Source: Flexistipes sp.
Lineage (GTDB): Bacteria > Chrysiogenota > Deferribacteres > Deferribacterales > Flexistipitaceae
Direction: 5' to 3'
Length of the DNA stretch: 64,000 nt
Assembly: GCF_036172515.1 (NCBI RefSeq)
Contig: NZ_JAXKVW010000004.1
Coordinates: 100,010 to 164,009 of the forward strand
The first letter of the stretch is position 1, and the number at the start of each line of letters is the position of its first letter. The notes under the pieces were generated by a model. It was not told where the DNA came from and made no database searches. It saw only the letters and a program-made list of their open reading frames with translations. Shown here one piece after another: positions 1-8,194 of the stretch. The position numbers and the translations under genes were made by a program.

Positions 1-215
1 TCATAACCATACTCTTTGTTATATCTTAGAGTTGTTGAATTTTTCCATGTAGAAGCTATTTTTTTCCAGTTATTGCAATCTTTTGGTAATGTTTTTGGAA
101 AATTTCTAAGATTAAGGTTATCCAAAGCATTAATTTTGTTACAAAACTTTTGATTTTCTGCAAAAACAACTGTTGCCAAACTTAAAACCATTAAAACAAA
201 AACTAACTTTTTCAT
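1..215 (-). CDS. Small secreted protein, truncated by window edge
   Basis: An ATG at 213-215 is preceded by GGAGGT and opens a frame that runs off the left edge. The first ~19 residues (MKKLVFVLMVLSLATVVFA) are a typical Sec signal peptide; the visible mature part carries two cysteines, so a periplasmic fate is likely. It follows traD by 13 nt in the same operon. Its ribosome site and first codons closely match the start of traG. Function unknown; only 71 codons are visible. Confidence 0.7.
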   Translation of the reverse strand, partial: MKKLVFVLMVLSLATVVFAENQKFCNKINALDNLNLRNFPKTLPKDCNNWKKIASTWKNSTTLRYNKEYGY

Positions 216-228
216 AAAACACCTCCGT

Positions 229-1953
229 TTAAATTATTTTTCTCTTATTATCCGTTATTACTTCCTTCATAAAGGACTTCTCAATATTATCAGTGATTAT
301 AGGAAGTCTGAGTTTGTAAGGGTTCTCCCCCTGTGTATACATAAAAGCATGCCCGACAGGCAGTGACGTTATGTAGCTTTTGTCAATTAATGGAACAGGC
401 TTGTTAATCAATCTTTCCCCGGAACTTCCCCCATACAGAATACCGTCCTCTTTAGCATCTGGAGAATAACTGATTGTTTTCATTCTTTCTTTTATAATTG
501 TTTCTCCGTATAAATCTTGGAACAGCTCTGCTATTTCTTTTTCCGGAGTCCTCAAAAATATCTTGTTATTTGTGTTTGCGAGTATTTGAGATGCTTTTGC
601 ACGGTCAACAACAGCTTCTATGTCTTTTGATGTCTGCATACCAAGTGTAGCTCTGACACCAGCTCCCCTGGACTTATTCAAAAGGTCAACATAACCGTCA
701 AACATAACGTTGTAAAACTCGTCAACAAACAGATTTATTGGCCGTCTGTCTTTATCTTCCTGAAAAGCATAGATATTACCTACATAATATAAGAAATCTT
801 GCAAGGCTAAACGCCCCACGTTTTTAGCAACGGTAGCATCAAGCATACTTCCAAGATAAAAGTAAACAACACGATTTTTATTAATTACTTTTTCCCATGT
901 GATGTCTGAAGGTATGCTTGAAAGAAGTGTGCCGATTTCACCATATGTCAAAGAACTTAAAACTGGTGCAAGATTAGAGCGAACCTTGATAAAGAAATCT
1001 CCGGGATATTCCATAAGATTAGATAATGACTTATAGGCATCTTCAAGCATTTTATTTTTTTCAGTATCTTTATTTTTTACCTCGTCATAAGCCTGCTTTA
1101 CTCTTTTAAAAAGGTCTTTTGTCTCCCCAAGAGCATACTTGTCTATATTATCAAGCGTTATAGCTTCACCGAGTGACATTAATCCTTTACAGACACCTAA
1201 AATCACATTCCAAACGAAATCGGCGTAAAAAGGGTCATTGCCGACTTCCATAATAGACCGCATTCTTGAAGCTAAATCGGTAGGTTTTGCAAAATTATCC
1301 ATAGGGTTGTAGCTTAAGCTATACTTGGGGTGAGCGAGAGAAAAAAACTGAAAGTCGTCCTCTCTGCCTGTACGCCTGCACACATCATACATTCTGTCTA
1401 CAAGCTCATTATCGCCCTTTGGATCAAAGATAATAACAGGTTCTTTTCTAAGTATTCCTTGGGTTGCAAGTGATTCGAGAAGTCTTGTTTTTCCGCTTCC
1501 TGTGCCCCCCACAACGGCGGTCTGCAAAGCAAGTACTTTATTAGGTAGCGAAATGGTCTTTTCATCAGAATAACCGACACCGTGAATAGCCGGATTGCCG
1601 CCGGTTTTGCTCATATCAAAATATTTAAGCAAAGTTTCCTGCTGTAACAGATCATACATCCTTTGAACATGCTTATTTTGCCATACAAAACCTTTGCCAA
1701 TAAAAGTTTTGTCTTTATTCGGCTTCGCCTTAACAACGCTGTAAGTTACAGGTTTGGAAAGTGCCAAAGATTTAACTTCAGCCGAACGCATCATCAGTTT
1801 GTAAAAACGATGGATAGCTAATATGAGGATTCCCATACCTAAACCTGTGCTGATAGAGCTGGGAAGTTGTAAATATTGTCCGTAAAACATAACCCCTAAG
1901 GCAAGCAAGAATTCTATAATAAAGGGTTTTATGTAGTAATTTTTCAAAAACAT
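229..1953 (-). CDS. traD: TraD/VirD4-type conjugative coupling ATPase
   Basis: This 574-residue protein is the coupling protein that links the relaxosome to the type IV secretion channel at the inner membrane. Two hydrophobic segments lie at residues ~9-45. Walker A is GGTGSGKT (~residue 149), followed by IIFDPKGD; Walker B is INLFVDEFYNVM (~residue 402), typical of the TraD/TraG/VirD4 family. It is short compared with F TraD and lacks its long C-terminal tail, closer to coupling proteins of integrative elements. The start (ATG, ribosome site GAGGGG) lies just after the stop of the upstream dsb-like gene, so the two are coupled. No relaxase is visible in the window; it may lie further left. 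Confidence 0.9.
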   Translation of the reverse strand: MFLKNYYIKPFIIEFLLALGVMFYGQYLQLPSSISTGLGMGILILAIHRFYKLMMRSAEVKSLALSKPVTYSVVKAKPNKDKTFIGKGFVWQNKHVQRMYDLLQQETLLKYFDMSKTGGNPAIHGVGYSDEKTISLPNKVLALQTAVVGGTGSGKTRLLESLATQGILRKEPVIIFDPKGDNELVDRMYDVCRRTGREDDFQFFSLAHPKYSLSYNPMDNFAKPTDLASRMRSIMEVGNDPFYADFVWNVILGVCKGLMSLGEAITLDNIDKYALGETKDLFKRVKQAYDEVKNKDTEKNKMLEDAYKSLSNLMEYPGDFFIKVRSNLAPVLSSLTYGEIGTLLSSIPSDITWEKVINKNRVVYFYLGSMLDATVAKNVGRLALQDFLYYVGNIYAFQEDKDRRPINLFVDEFYNVMFDGYVDLLNKSRGAGVRATLGMQTSKDIEAVVDRAKASQILANTNNKIFLRTPEKEIAELFQDLYGETIIKERMKTISYSPDAKEDGILYGGSSGERLINKPVPLIDKSYITSLPVGHAFMYTQGENPYKLRLPIITDNIEKSFMKEVITDNKRKII

Positions 1954-1964
1954 CTATCACCCCT

Positions 1965-2819
1965 CTATTTCTTTAATTCCTTTATAATAAGATTTTTAAT
2001 CAACTCAGGCTGATAGCCATTTATAGGATGACCGTTGACAAGAAGGTATGGAGTTCCTCTTACACCAATTTCTTTGCCTTGTTTTATATTTTTTTTAATT
2101 TTTTGTGTGATGTCAGGGGAATTCAGTATTTTGTAAAACTTGCCTATATCATCATTCTCAAGCTTCTTCTCAAAAATACCTGTTATCTCTTCGTATGATT
2201 TGTTTTTATAGCTGTATTGATACATATTCCAGTTATAGCCTAATTGTTTTCCTGCCTCGTAGATTTTTGCAAGCAGTTTTGCATTTTTGTGGAAGGATAG
2301 GGGGAAATGTTTGTAGTATATTACTATGTCATTTTTATGCTTATTGAAAAAAGATCCAAGCTCATTTGACATCTTTCTGCAGTAAGGGCATTCAAAGTCT
2401 GAAAATACCACAATTTTTACTTTAGCTGTTTCTGGATTACCGAAATAAACCTCATTTTCTGATACTTCTATATCAACGCTCTTTGAAATACTTTCATAAT
2501 ATTTTGCAAGGTTTTTGCCAGTTTCAAGATCAATCAAAGCATTAGTAATATATTTACCGTTTGTTATAAACGACAACTCTTTTGATTTGTCCCCCAAGCT
2601 GAAATCCAATAGTACATAATAAAAATCAGAATCTGGTATATCTATTTCTTTTTTCACATTTATATCCGCTTTGCCCTGGGACTTTTTATTAAGATATTCG
2701 ATGATATTCTTTGTAGCTTCTGAAAGATCTTCTGTTTGGGCAAATAAGAAGTATGACTGTGAAAGAAAAATTATCACAAAAAAAGTGCAAATGATTTTAA
2801 AAAAATTTGATTGTTTCAT
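1965..2819 (-). CDS. DsbA/DsbC-like periplasmic thiol-disulfide oxidoreductase
   Basis: 284 residues with an N-terminal signal/anchor segment (residues ~8-27), an N-terminal region of ~100 residues and then a thioredoxin fold: VVFSDFECPYCRKM holds the CPYC active site and VRGTPYLLVNG holds the cis-proline. This is the Thioredoxin_4/DsbA-like class that forms or isomerises disulfides in the periplasm. It heads the operon with traD. Its clients are plausibly the cysteine-rich TraN and TraU of this element (inference). An ACCACA-box promoter lies upstream. Confidence 0.85.
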   Translation of the reverse strand: MKQSNFFKIICTFFVIIFLSQSYFLFAQTEDLSEATKNIIEYLNKKSQGKADINVKKEIDIPDSDFYYVLLDFSLGDKSKELSFITNGKYITNALIDLETGKNLAKYYESISKSVDIEVSENEVYFGNPETAKVKIVVFSDFECPYCRKMSNELGSFFNKHKNDIVIYYKHFPLSFHKNAKLLAKIYEAGKQLGYNWNMYQYSYKNKSYEEITGIFEKKLENDDIGKFYKILNSPDITQKIKKNIKQGKEIGVRGTPYLLVNGHPINGYQPELIKNLIIKELKK

Positions 2820-2855
2820 ATGGCTATCTCCTATACCGTTTTTTTATCACTAAAA

Positions 2856-2887
2856 AATATAAGAATTACCTGATAAAAAATTGTGGT
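2856..2887 (-). promoter_or_regulatory. ACCACA-box promoter of dsb-traD operon
   Basis: On the minus strand ACCACA (2887-2882) is followed after 20 nt by TATATT (2861-2856), ~37 nt upstream of the gene start. The same box and spacing recur at seven other sites in the window. Confidence 0.55.
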
Positions 2888-2954
2888 ATTTTCAGAAGAT
2901 TTGGAAAATGTTTTTGAAATTATTGTATTTCAATAATTGTAGGTATATAATTGC

Positions 2955-3650
2955 TTATTCTTTTAACAAATTCTTGCCTTTACCAAGATCACTCACTAAG
3001 CTTATTTTTTCTCCATCCCAATAATAACTTAGGATTTTGTGTATCTTAGCTGGGGGAATAATAGCCTTTGGTCTCAAAACTGCCACATTAGTGCCGGCGG
3101 TATAACGTATGCTTTTGTATATTATACCGTCTCGGTTTTGTTTTTTTGCAAGTATACCTAATTTTTGAGAATCGAGATAATTATCCGGATTATAATATTT
3201 TTTGTACACATTCTGATCTTGAATATTATAAAAATTGTTTCCCTTTATCCGGGCATTGTAGACCCTCATGTGGTAATGTCCGGCAGGGGCTTTGTTGTCA
3301 CTATAAAATCTTTCTCTATGATAAACAGTTTCATATATTGCTGTTTTTAACTCTTTACTTGCATAGTATGCACCAAAATAGTCAGTAGTGAATCTGGAAG
3401 CTTTGACATGAGTGAAAGCTGCCATTATTGGAGTTGAGCCCTCGCCAAGTACCCACTCATCTTTTGGTACTTTGCTTGTGTCACCTATTTCATCGCTAAT
3501 TCGCTCGTTAGTCAAACTTTCTATATAATAAACATACTCAAGCTCATCCCCTGAACACACTTCATCAAAAAGAGTTCTTTCCGGAAACAAAGTTGGTATG
3601 ATCCTATAACTTGTCTCCCATTCCAAAGTCAAAACCGGGACATCACTCAT
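2955..3650 (-). CDS. RES-domain toxin (NAD+-degrading family)
   Basis: A RES-domain protein of ~231 residues. Family signatures are visible: Arg in SYRIIP near the N-terminus, Glu in KELKTAIYETVYH mid-protein, and Ser in GIIYKSIRYTAGTNVAVLRP near the C-terminus. RES toxins consume NAD+ and arrest growth. The upstream gene is the cognate Xre/MbcA/ParS-type antitoxin and overlaps it by 8 nt, the usual antitoxin-toxin order. The ATG at 3650 has GCGGGG upstream and is preferred; in-frame TTG/ATG at 3674/3671 are possible. It sits between two tra operons and likely stabilises the element. Confidence 0.85.
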   Translation of the reverse strand: MSDVPVLTLEWETSYRIIPTLFPERTLFDEVCSGDELEYVYYIESLTNERISDEIGDTSKVPKDEWVLGEGSTPIMAAFTHVKASRFTTDYFGAYYASKELKTAIYETVYHRERFYSDNKAPAGHYHMRVYNARIKGNNFYNIQDQNVYKKYYNPDNYLDSQKLGILAKKQNRDGIIYKSIRYTAGTNVAVLRPKAIIPPAKIHKILSYYWDGEKISLVSDLGKGKNLLKE

Positions 3651-4047
3651 ACAAACTGCCCCGCTCAGCATCAAGATAATTCCTGATAATGAATAAGTCG
3701 GCTACATTTCCGTGCAACATTACTTTTAGCGGTGATGTGTTATCAAATACGGGGTTTTTGGTTTTGACCCAGTTTTTTGCTGAGTAGGGAAGTAAAATTT
3801 GCAAAGCCTTGTATATACCCATTATATAAGAAATTCTTTCCAAAGTATCTTTGCTAAGTTTACCGTTTAGATTGTTTTTCCATTTATAAAATGTGGATTC
3901 AGAAGATAAGCCAAGAAGTATCATCTGGTCTTTGTAGTTATCAATACCCCATTGTTTGCAGATATTAAAAAAAGTTTTTAGAGCCACACGGTTTAGCTTG
4001 TCTTTGTCAATATTATCAGGAAAATTTTCCTTTTCGTTTGCTAACAT
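3643..4047 (-). CDS. Xre/MbcA/ParS-family antitoxin of RES module
   Basis: 134 residues. The N-terminal half contains a helix-turn-helix-like segment (LGLSSESTFYKWKNNLNG); the C-terminal half (GIYKALQILLPYSAKNWVKTKNP, LKVMLHGNVADLFIIRNYLD, both quoted in part) fits the toxin-binding DUF2384 domain. The ATG at 4047 is chosen because AAGGAG lies 7 nt upstream; the ATG at 4053 is too close to that site. Two copies of a palindromic operator upstream suggest autorepression. Confidence 0.8.
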   Translation of the reverse strand: MLANEKENFPDNIDKDKLNRVALKTFFNICKQWGIDNYKDQMILLGLSSESTFYKWKNNLNGKLSKDTLERISYIMGIYKALQILLPYSAKNWVKTKNPVFDNTSPLKVMLHGNVADLFIIRNYLDAERGSLYE

Positions 4048-4075
4048 AAGCATTCTCCTTATATCATATATTATG

Positions 4076-4117
4076 TTCCATATATGGAAAAATCAAGTTA
4101 ATATTCCAAATATGTAA
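4076..4117. promoter_or_regulatory. Twin palindromic operator of the RES/Xre operon
   Basis: TTCCATATATGGAA (4076-4089) is a perfect 14-bp palindrome. TTCCAAATATGTAA (4104-4117) matches it at 12 of 14 positions, start-to-start 28 bp. The position just upstream of the antitoxin fits an autoregulatory operator. Confidence 0.6.
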
Positions 4118-4197
4118 GAAAAATGTTGAAAAATATTTGCAGTGTTTTATCTTGTTTTATATAGTTGGGGTGGGAATAAATAAGAGAGGGTAGTGTT

Positions 4198-4509
4198 ATG
4201 ATAGAGTTTTTTTTAGGTATCTTCATTATTTTATTTGCTAGTTTGCTTGGATTATTGTCGGGTAAAAAAAATAACTCAAGTTCATCCTCTGAGTACGCTT
4301 CAAACGATGAAGAGTATATGGACCCTATTACTAAAGGTCGCTTTGAAAAACTCCAGAGAGAAAACGCAAAGTTGAGAGAAAAAGCTGGTTATACAAGACA
4401 TAGCAGTGCTGTTGACACTGCTGCAAAAATTTATGTGTTTAAGTTTAAAGCTGCTATTATTGCAGGAATTATCATACCTATATTATTGTATATTATCGAA
4501 TTTTTATAA
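4198..4509 (+). CDS. Small membrane protein with charged central helix
   Basis: 103 residues with hydrophobic segments at ~2-22 and ~83-102, separated by a serine-rich stretch and a helix rich in Lys/Glu (FEKLQRENAKLREKAG), plausibly a short coiled coil. It is alone on the plus strand between minus-strand operons and is followed at once by a terminator. No family recognised. Confidence 0.65.
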   Translation: MIEFFLGIFIILFASLLGLLSGKKNNSSSSSEYASNDEEYMDPITKGRFEKLQRENAKLREKAGYTRHSSAVDTAAKIYVFKFKAAIIAGIIIPILLYIIEFL

Positions 4510-4510
4510 A

Positions 4511-4541
4511 AATAAGCCCTCTAAAAGAGGGCTTATTTCTT
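4511..4541. terminator. Bidirectional rho-independent terminator
   Basis: AATAAGCCCTCT (4511-4522) and AGAGGGCTTATT (4526-4537) form a 12-bp stem with an AAA loop and A/T tracts on both sides. It serves the small membrane gene and the convergent traG operon. Confidence 0.85.
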
Positions 4542-4580
4542 GTTTATTTAATTTCTTATAATTTTGGACTAAAAGTCAAC

Positions 4581-7500
4581 TCAAAGTCCAAGTTTCCAAG
4601 GCACATTGTTTGTTTGATACTGACTCAAAGGATTTTTATTAGTACGAGAGTTAACTTCTAAATATCTTTGATGGTTTGGATTATTTTCGTCAAGACTTTG
4701 TCCAGGCAAACTTTCTTTAGTTTTATCGACTGTATTGCTCGGAGTTATTTTAAGCCCATCAAAACCATTTTCTTTAAAACGATTAATTTCACTTTTAATA
4801 TCATTTTGGAGTTGTTGCACATCCTGTTTGAAATCATGCGTTGCCACAAATTTAGCAGCATTCTTCACATGATCACCAACTCCATCACTAATAGTAGCAC
4901 CAATTGAATTCCCTGACATAAAACTCAAATCACCTCGACTACCCCCAGCAAGTGAGGCACCGATTCTTCCCATGCCAGTAAGTTTTAATTCTTCAGCAGC
5001 TTGGCTTGGTGTTATTTCTCCACTTCTAACTCTATCGTATAAGTTACCCGCATACCCACTAATAGCAGTGAGTTCTGGGTCAGAACCTCGCAAGGCTGCC
5101 TCGCTCATACCAAGTACTCTTGCCATGTCCTGTATCAATGCATTCTTTCCTTCATTGTATTCCATCTGGAATATTTCTTCATTGGCCATGATTCCACCAA
5201 GTCTTTCAGCACTCAAGCCACGCTCTTCTGCTACTTCTGCAAAAGCTTTCTCTGCTTCAAATCTCTGCCCATATTTCATATTGAGAGCTTCCATAGCCTT
5301 ATTTGGATCATCCTCAAAAGTATCCCAGAATTGCTGTGCTTCTGATTTATCCATGTAAGTGGACATAGCAGCGAATCGTTGAATACCTTGCTCTGCCTCA
5401 GGGCTGTCTATTTTGCCGTCACCATCAGTATCCCAACCTTCAATTTGTCCTGCAAGTTTGCTTTCTGCAAGTATGCCGGCACTGTATTTAGCTCTTTCAA
5501 TATTATCGTAGCTTCCCCATTTATCAAGCATAGCATCGGCTCTTGCTTGAGTTTCGGCAGCGTTAGCTGAACCTATATTAATAGCATCTGAATAATCTTT
5601 AGAAGCATATTCGGCACTTGTTTCAAGTGCTTGTCTAAGACCACCAGATGACTGCATACTCGCCATCAACATTGCTTGTGCACTGGGGTTATCAAATTCC
5701 TCTGCTCCCTGCATAAAACCGAGTGATTCAGTATTACTCCTTGTCTGATTAAAGGTAGCAATATCGTTCTTCATTTCCTGTATCATATCAGAATCCACTT
5801 TGCCGTCTTGATTAGCGTCATATTTTGAAATTTGGCTATTAAGCATATCTCCCATTCGATCATATTTTGCAGCTAAATCAACATTGCCTTGATTAGCTGC
5901 CTCAGCTTCATATGTAGATAATGTATTTCTTGCTTCATACATAGCACCTAAAGTTTTTTGCGGGCTTTCAAGCTCTGCTGTCATATTGGCGACATTACCC
6001 ATTGACCTTGCCTGAGCGGCAGGTAATACACCGCCCCACATGCCACCACCTGAACTCATTTCTTTCATTGTCATTTCCTGAGAAGTCAAATCCTGCATAC
6101 GTTGTGCTTGGCTTACTTCAGACTGCCAATTAAAAAACTGTTGTTGTCCCTGCGAACCTGTATATCCCATTTTACCCATGGCTCTTGTTGTAGCCCAGGC
6201 TTGTGAGGACTCCTGCATGTATTGTTGTCCGAAACCTGCTTGCCTATTCATCTGCATACCGATGCGGTCGATGCCACTTTCATTCCATTTTACCATTTGT
6301 TCAGACATTGCCCCTTGTCGCTGAATTTGCTCCATTCCTTGCGGACTTGCTCCCTGAGCTGCCGCACCATATGCACTTAGAGCTATTCCATGAGCCAATG
6401 CTCCTGTGGCCCAACGTCCGCCCATGAGAACAACAGTAGCCAAAGCGGGCATACTGAGCATCAAATATCCCGCAACTGCAATGTAGCTGTCTATAAAATC
6501 GGTATAATAAGCAAAATTGCCTATTGTTAATCCCTGATTGCTAATTCCTGCCATTTGGTTTGCAATCTGATTTTGCCAGATTCCTGCCATGACAAGCACA
6601 TAATTTATAATAGATAATATAGGATTCCAAAGCTGTATCCATATTAACGATTGAAAATAATTTGAAACAAGTTTCCACCCATTAGGCAGAATAAAAAATA
6701 GAAGTATTATGGGTAATACGCCTATCATTAAAACTTCCATAACATTCTTAAAGATTGGCATAACCTGCATCCCGAATCTTGCTAAAATATTGCCTTTCTG
6801 CTGATACTGTTCGATGCCCATCTCTGCTATAAACTGATTATAAGCATCCCTGTCGTTTGCAAAAGTACCGTTGGCAAGTCCTTTTACCGTTGTTTTTATC
6901 AAAGCTGATTGCACCATTGCGTTGTAAGTGTCGTAACTTTTGTTTGTAAAAAATGCGAGTGACTGTGACAGAGAATCCATATATGGGTTGAGTTTTGTTT
7001 CTGAATAAAGGTTGCCAATTAAATTATTAGTATGTTCTGTTATTCTTGTTTCAAGATATACTGGAAAATACATCGAACAAGTTGTTGATGTGCCGCCAAT
7101 GTTTACAGGTACATCATACCTCGATCTGAAACCTTCCGGGAACAACTCGTTTTTCATAAGATTATCGTTGTTCATAAGTTTTTTCATTTCATAGTTTTTA
7201 AGTCCCATAGCGTCCCAAACTAAACATTTGCTTACATATTCATTAATATCAGATTTTAACTCGGCATCTTTAAGCTCAAAAGAACTTAAACTTTTCATAG
7301 ATTTAAAAGGACCCGCAAAACCCACTTTGCTAAAGCTCAGTTCTGCAGGAATGGCGTTGTTTTTGCCAAAAAGAACCTCAGTCGTAGGTACACTGAAGGC
7401 TGTGTCAGTGAAATCTGTTATAAAGTGCCCGAATCCGGAAATAAGTTCTCCTACAATAGCATATCCGTATGGCACATCATCCACAACATAGGTTTGATCC

Positions 7501-7805
7501 AATGTTACATCTTCAATAACAAGCGTAGTTCTGTCCCAAAAGAAAAATGTTAGAATGAAAATAGAGAGAAACATATATTTTAAAAACTCAAAACGTCTTG
7601 AAAAAACACTCATATAGACAGAAGCTGCAAAGCTTAATACAAAGATTACTTCTACAGCTCTGGCAAAACTTGAGCTGTTAAACATCATGGCTATCGCATT
7701 AAAAGCTCCGTGTATCATGGGTGCATTGCCGTAAGTGTAATAAATACTTTCAGCAAAAACCGGCACAGGTAATATGATAAACAAAGCTAATACTAACTTT
7801 TTCAC
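4581..7805 (-). CDS. traG: TraG-like mating-pair stabilisation / entry-exclusion target protein
   Basis: 1074 residues. A signal-like first helix (~1-18), several membrane helices in the first ~480 residues (e.g. ~46-95, ~350-480), then a long Gln/Met/Ala-rich helical domain to the C-terminus: the architecture of F TraG, which assembles the pilus via its N-terminus and stabilises mating pairs via its periplasmic C-terminus. The start is GTG with GGAGGT upstream and overlaps the preceding gene by 4 nt. Odd: two EF-hand-like Ca2+ loops occur in the C-terminal part (DANQDGKVDSD near residue 660; DTDGDGKIDSPE near residue 795). It is last in its operon, ending at a bidirectional terminator. Confidence 0.88.
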   Translation of the reverse strand: MKKLVLALFIILPVPVFAESIYYTYGNAPMIHGAFNAIAMMFNSSSFARAVEVIFVLSFAASVYMSVFSRRFEFLKYMFLSIFILTFFFWDRTTLVIEDVTLDQTYVVDDVPYGYAIVGELISGFGHFITDFTDTAFSVPTTEVLFGKNNAIPAELSFSKVGFAGPFKSMKSLSSFELKDAELKSDINEYVSKCLVWDAMGLKNYEMKKLMNNDNLMKNELFPEGFRSRYDVPVNIGGTSTTCSMYFPVYLETRITEHTNNLIGNLYSETKLNPYMDSLSQSLAFFTNKSYDTYNAMVQSALIKTTVKGLANGTFANDRDAYNQFIAEMGIEQYQQKGNILARFGMQVMPIFKNVMEVLMIGVLPIILLFFILPNGWKLVSNYFQSLIWIQLWNPILSIINYVLVMAGIWQNQIANQMAGISNQGLTIGNFAYYTDFIDSYIAVAGYLMLSMPALATVVLMGGRWATGALAHGIALSAYGAAAQGASPQGMEQIQRQGAMSEQMVKWNESGIDRIGMQMNRQAGFGQQYMQESSQAWATTRAMGKMGYTGSQGQQQFFNWQSEVSQAQRMQDLTSQEMTMKEMSSGGGMWGGVLPAAQARSMGNVANMTAELESPQKTLGAMYEARNTLSTYEAEAANQGNVDLAAKYDRMGDMLNSQISKYDANQDGKVDSDMIQEMKNDIATFNQTRSNTESLGFMQGAEEFDNPSAQAMLMASMQSSGGLRQALETSAEYASKDYSDAINIGSANAAETQARADAMLDKWGSYDNIERAKYSAGILAESKLAGQIEGWDTDGDGKIDSPEAEQGIQRFAAMSTYMDKSEAQQFWDTFEDDPNKAMEALNMKYGQRFEAEKAFAEVAEERGLSAERLGGIMANEEIFQMEYNEGKNALIQDMARVLGMSEAALRGSDPELTAISGYAGNLYDRVRSGEITPSQAAEELKLTGMGRIGASLAGGSRGDLSFMSGNSIGATISDGVGDHVKNAAKFVATHDFKQDVQQLQNDIKSEINRFKENGFDGLKITPSNTVDKTKESLPGQSLDENNPNHQRYLEVNSRTNKNPLSQYQTNNVPWKLGL

Positions 7806-8185
7806 AAGACACCTCCATTTAAGGCAGAATGCCTCAGCAATAATGCTATTAAAGTAGTGGCAAACAACATTGTTGAGAAAAAGATTAATTGTGTGGTAAT
7901 TGCTTTGAATTTACTGGATAATTTCAAACAAATTCCTGCTATAATCATGCATATAGATAGCAAACAGAGTTGCTGAGTATATTCGTATGTAATTAAATAA
8001 AAAATAAACAGTAAATTTGTAAAAACACCAAAAACCGTAATTGACAATGTTTTGAAAGCAATTTTAGTTTTACCAGTTATCTTTCCACTGTTATTATTCT
8101 TTTCCAGTTTTTTAAGCGGTATATTTATAATTACTATACAAGCAATTAAATAAATTCCTGCTAGAGCATATCCTAAGTATTGCAT
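7802..8185 (-). CDS. Four-helix membrane protein in tra operon
   Basis: 127 residues with about four hydrophobic segments (~5-24, ~49-68, ~72-91, ~99-119) and a basic loop after the first. It lies between traH and traG, overlapping traG by 4 nt, so it is part of the mating-pair operon. I do not recognise it as a known Tra protein; the position suggests an inner-membrane accessory of TraG/TraH. Confidence 0.65.
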   Translation of the reverse strand: MQYLGYALAGIYLIACIVIINIPLKKLEKNNNSGKITGKTKIAFKTLSITVFGVFTNLLFIFYLITYEYTQQLCLLSICMIIAGICLKLSSKFKAITTQLIFFSTMLFATTLIALLLRHSALNGGVL

Positions 8186-8194
8186 TATTCCCCC

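Noticed and set aside
4968..7500. Long plus-strand open frames opposite traG
   Set aside because: Mirror frames of a large gene with no ribosome sites or family motifs.
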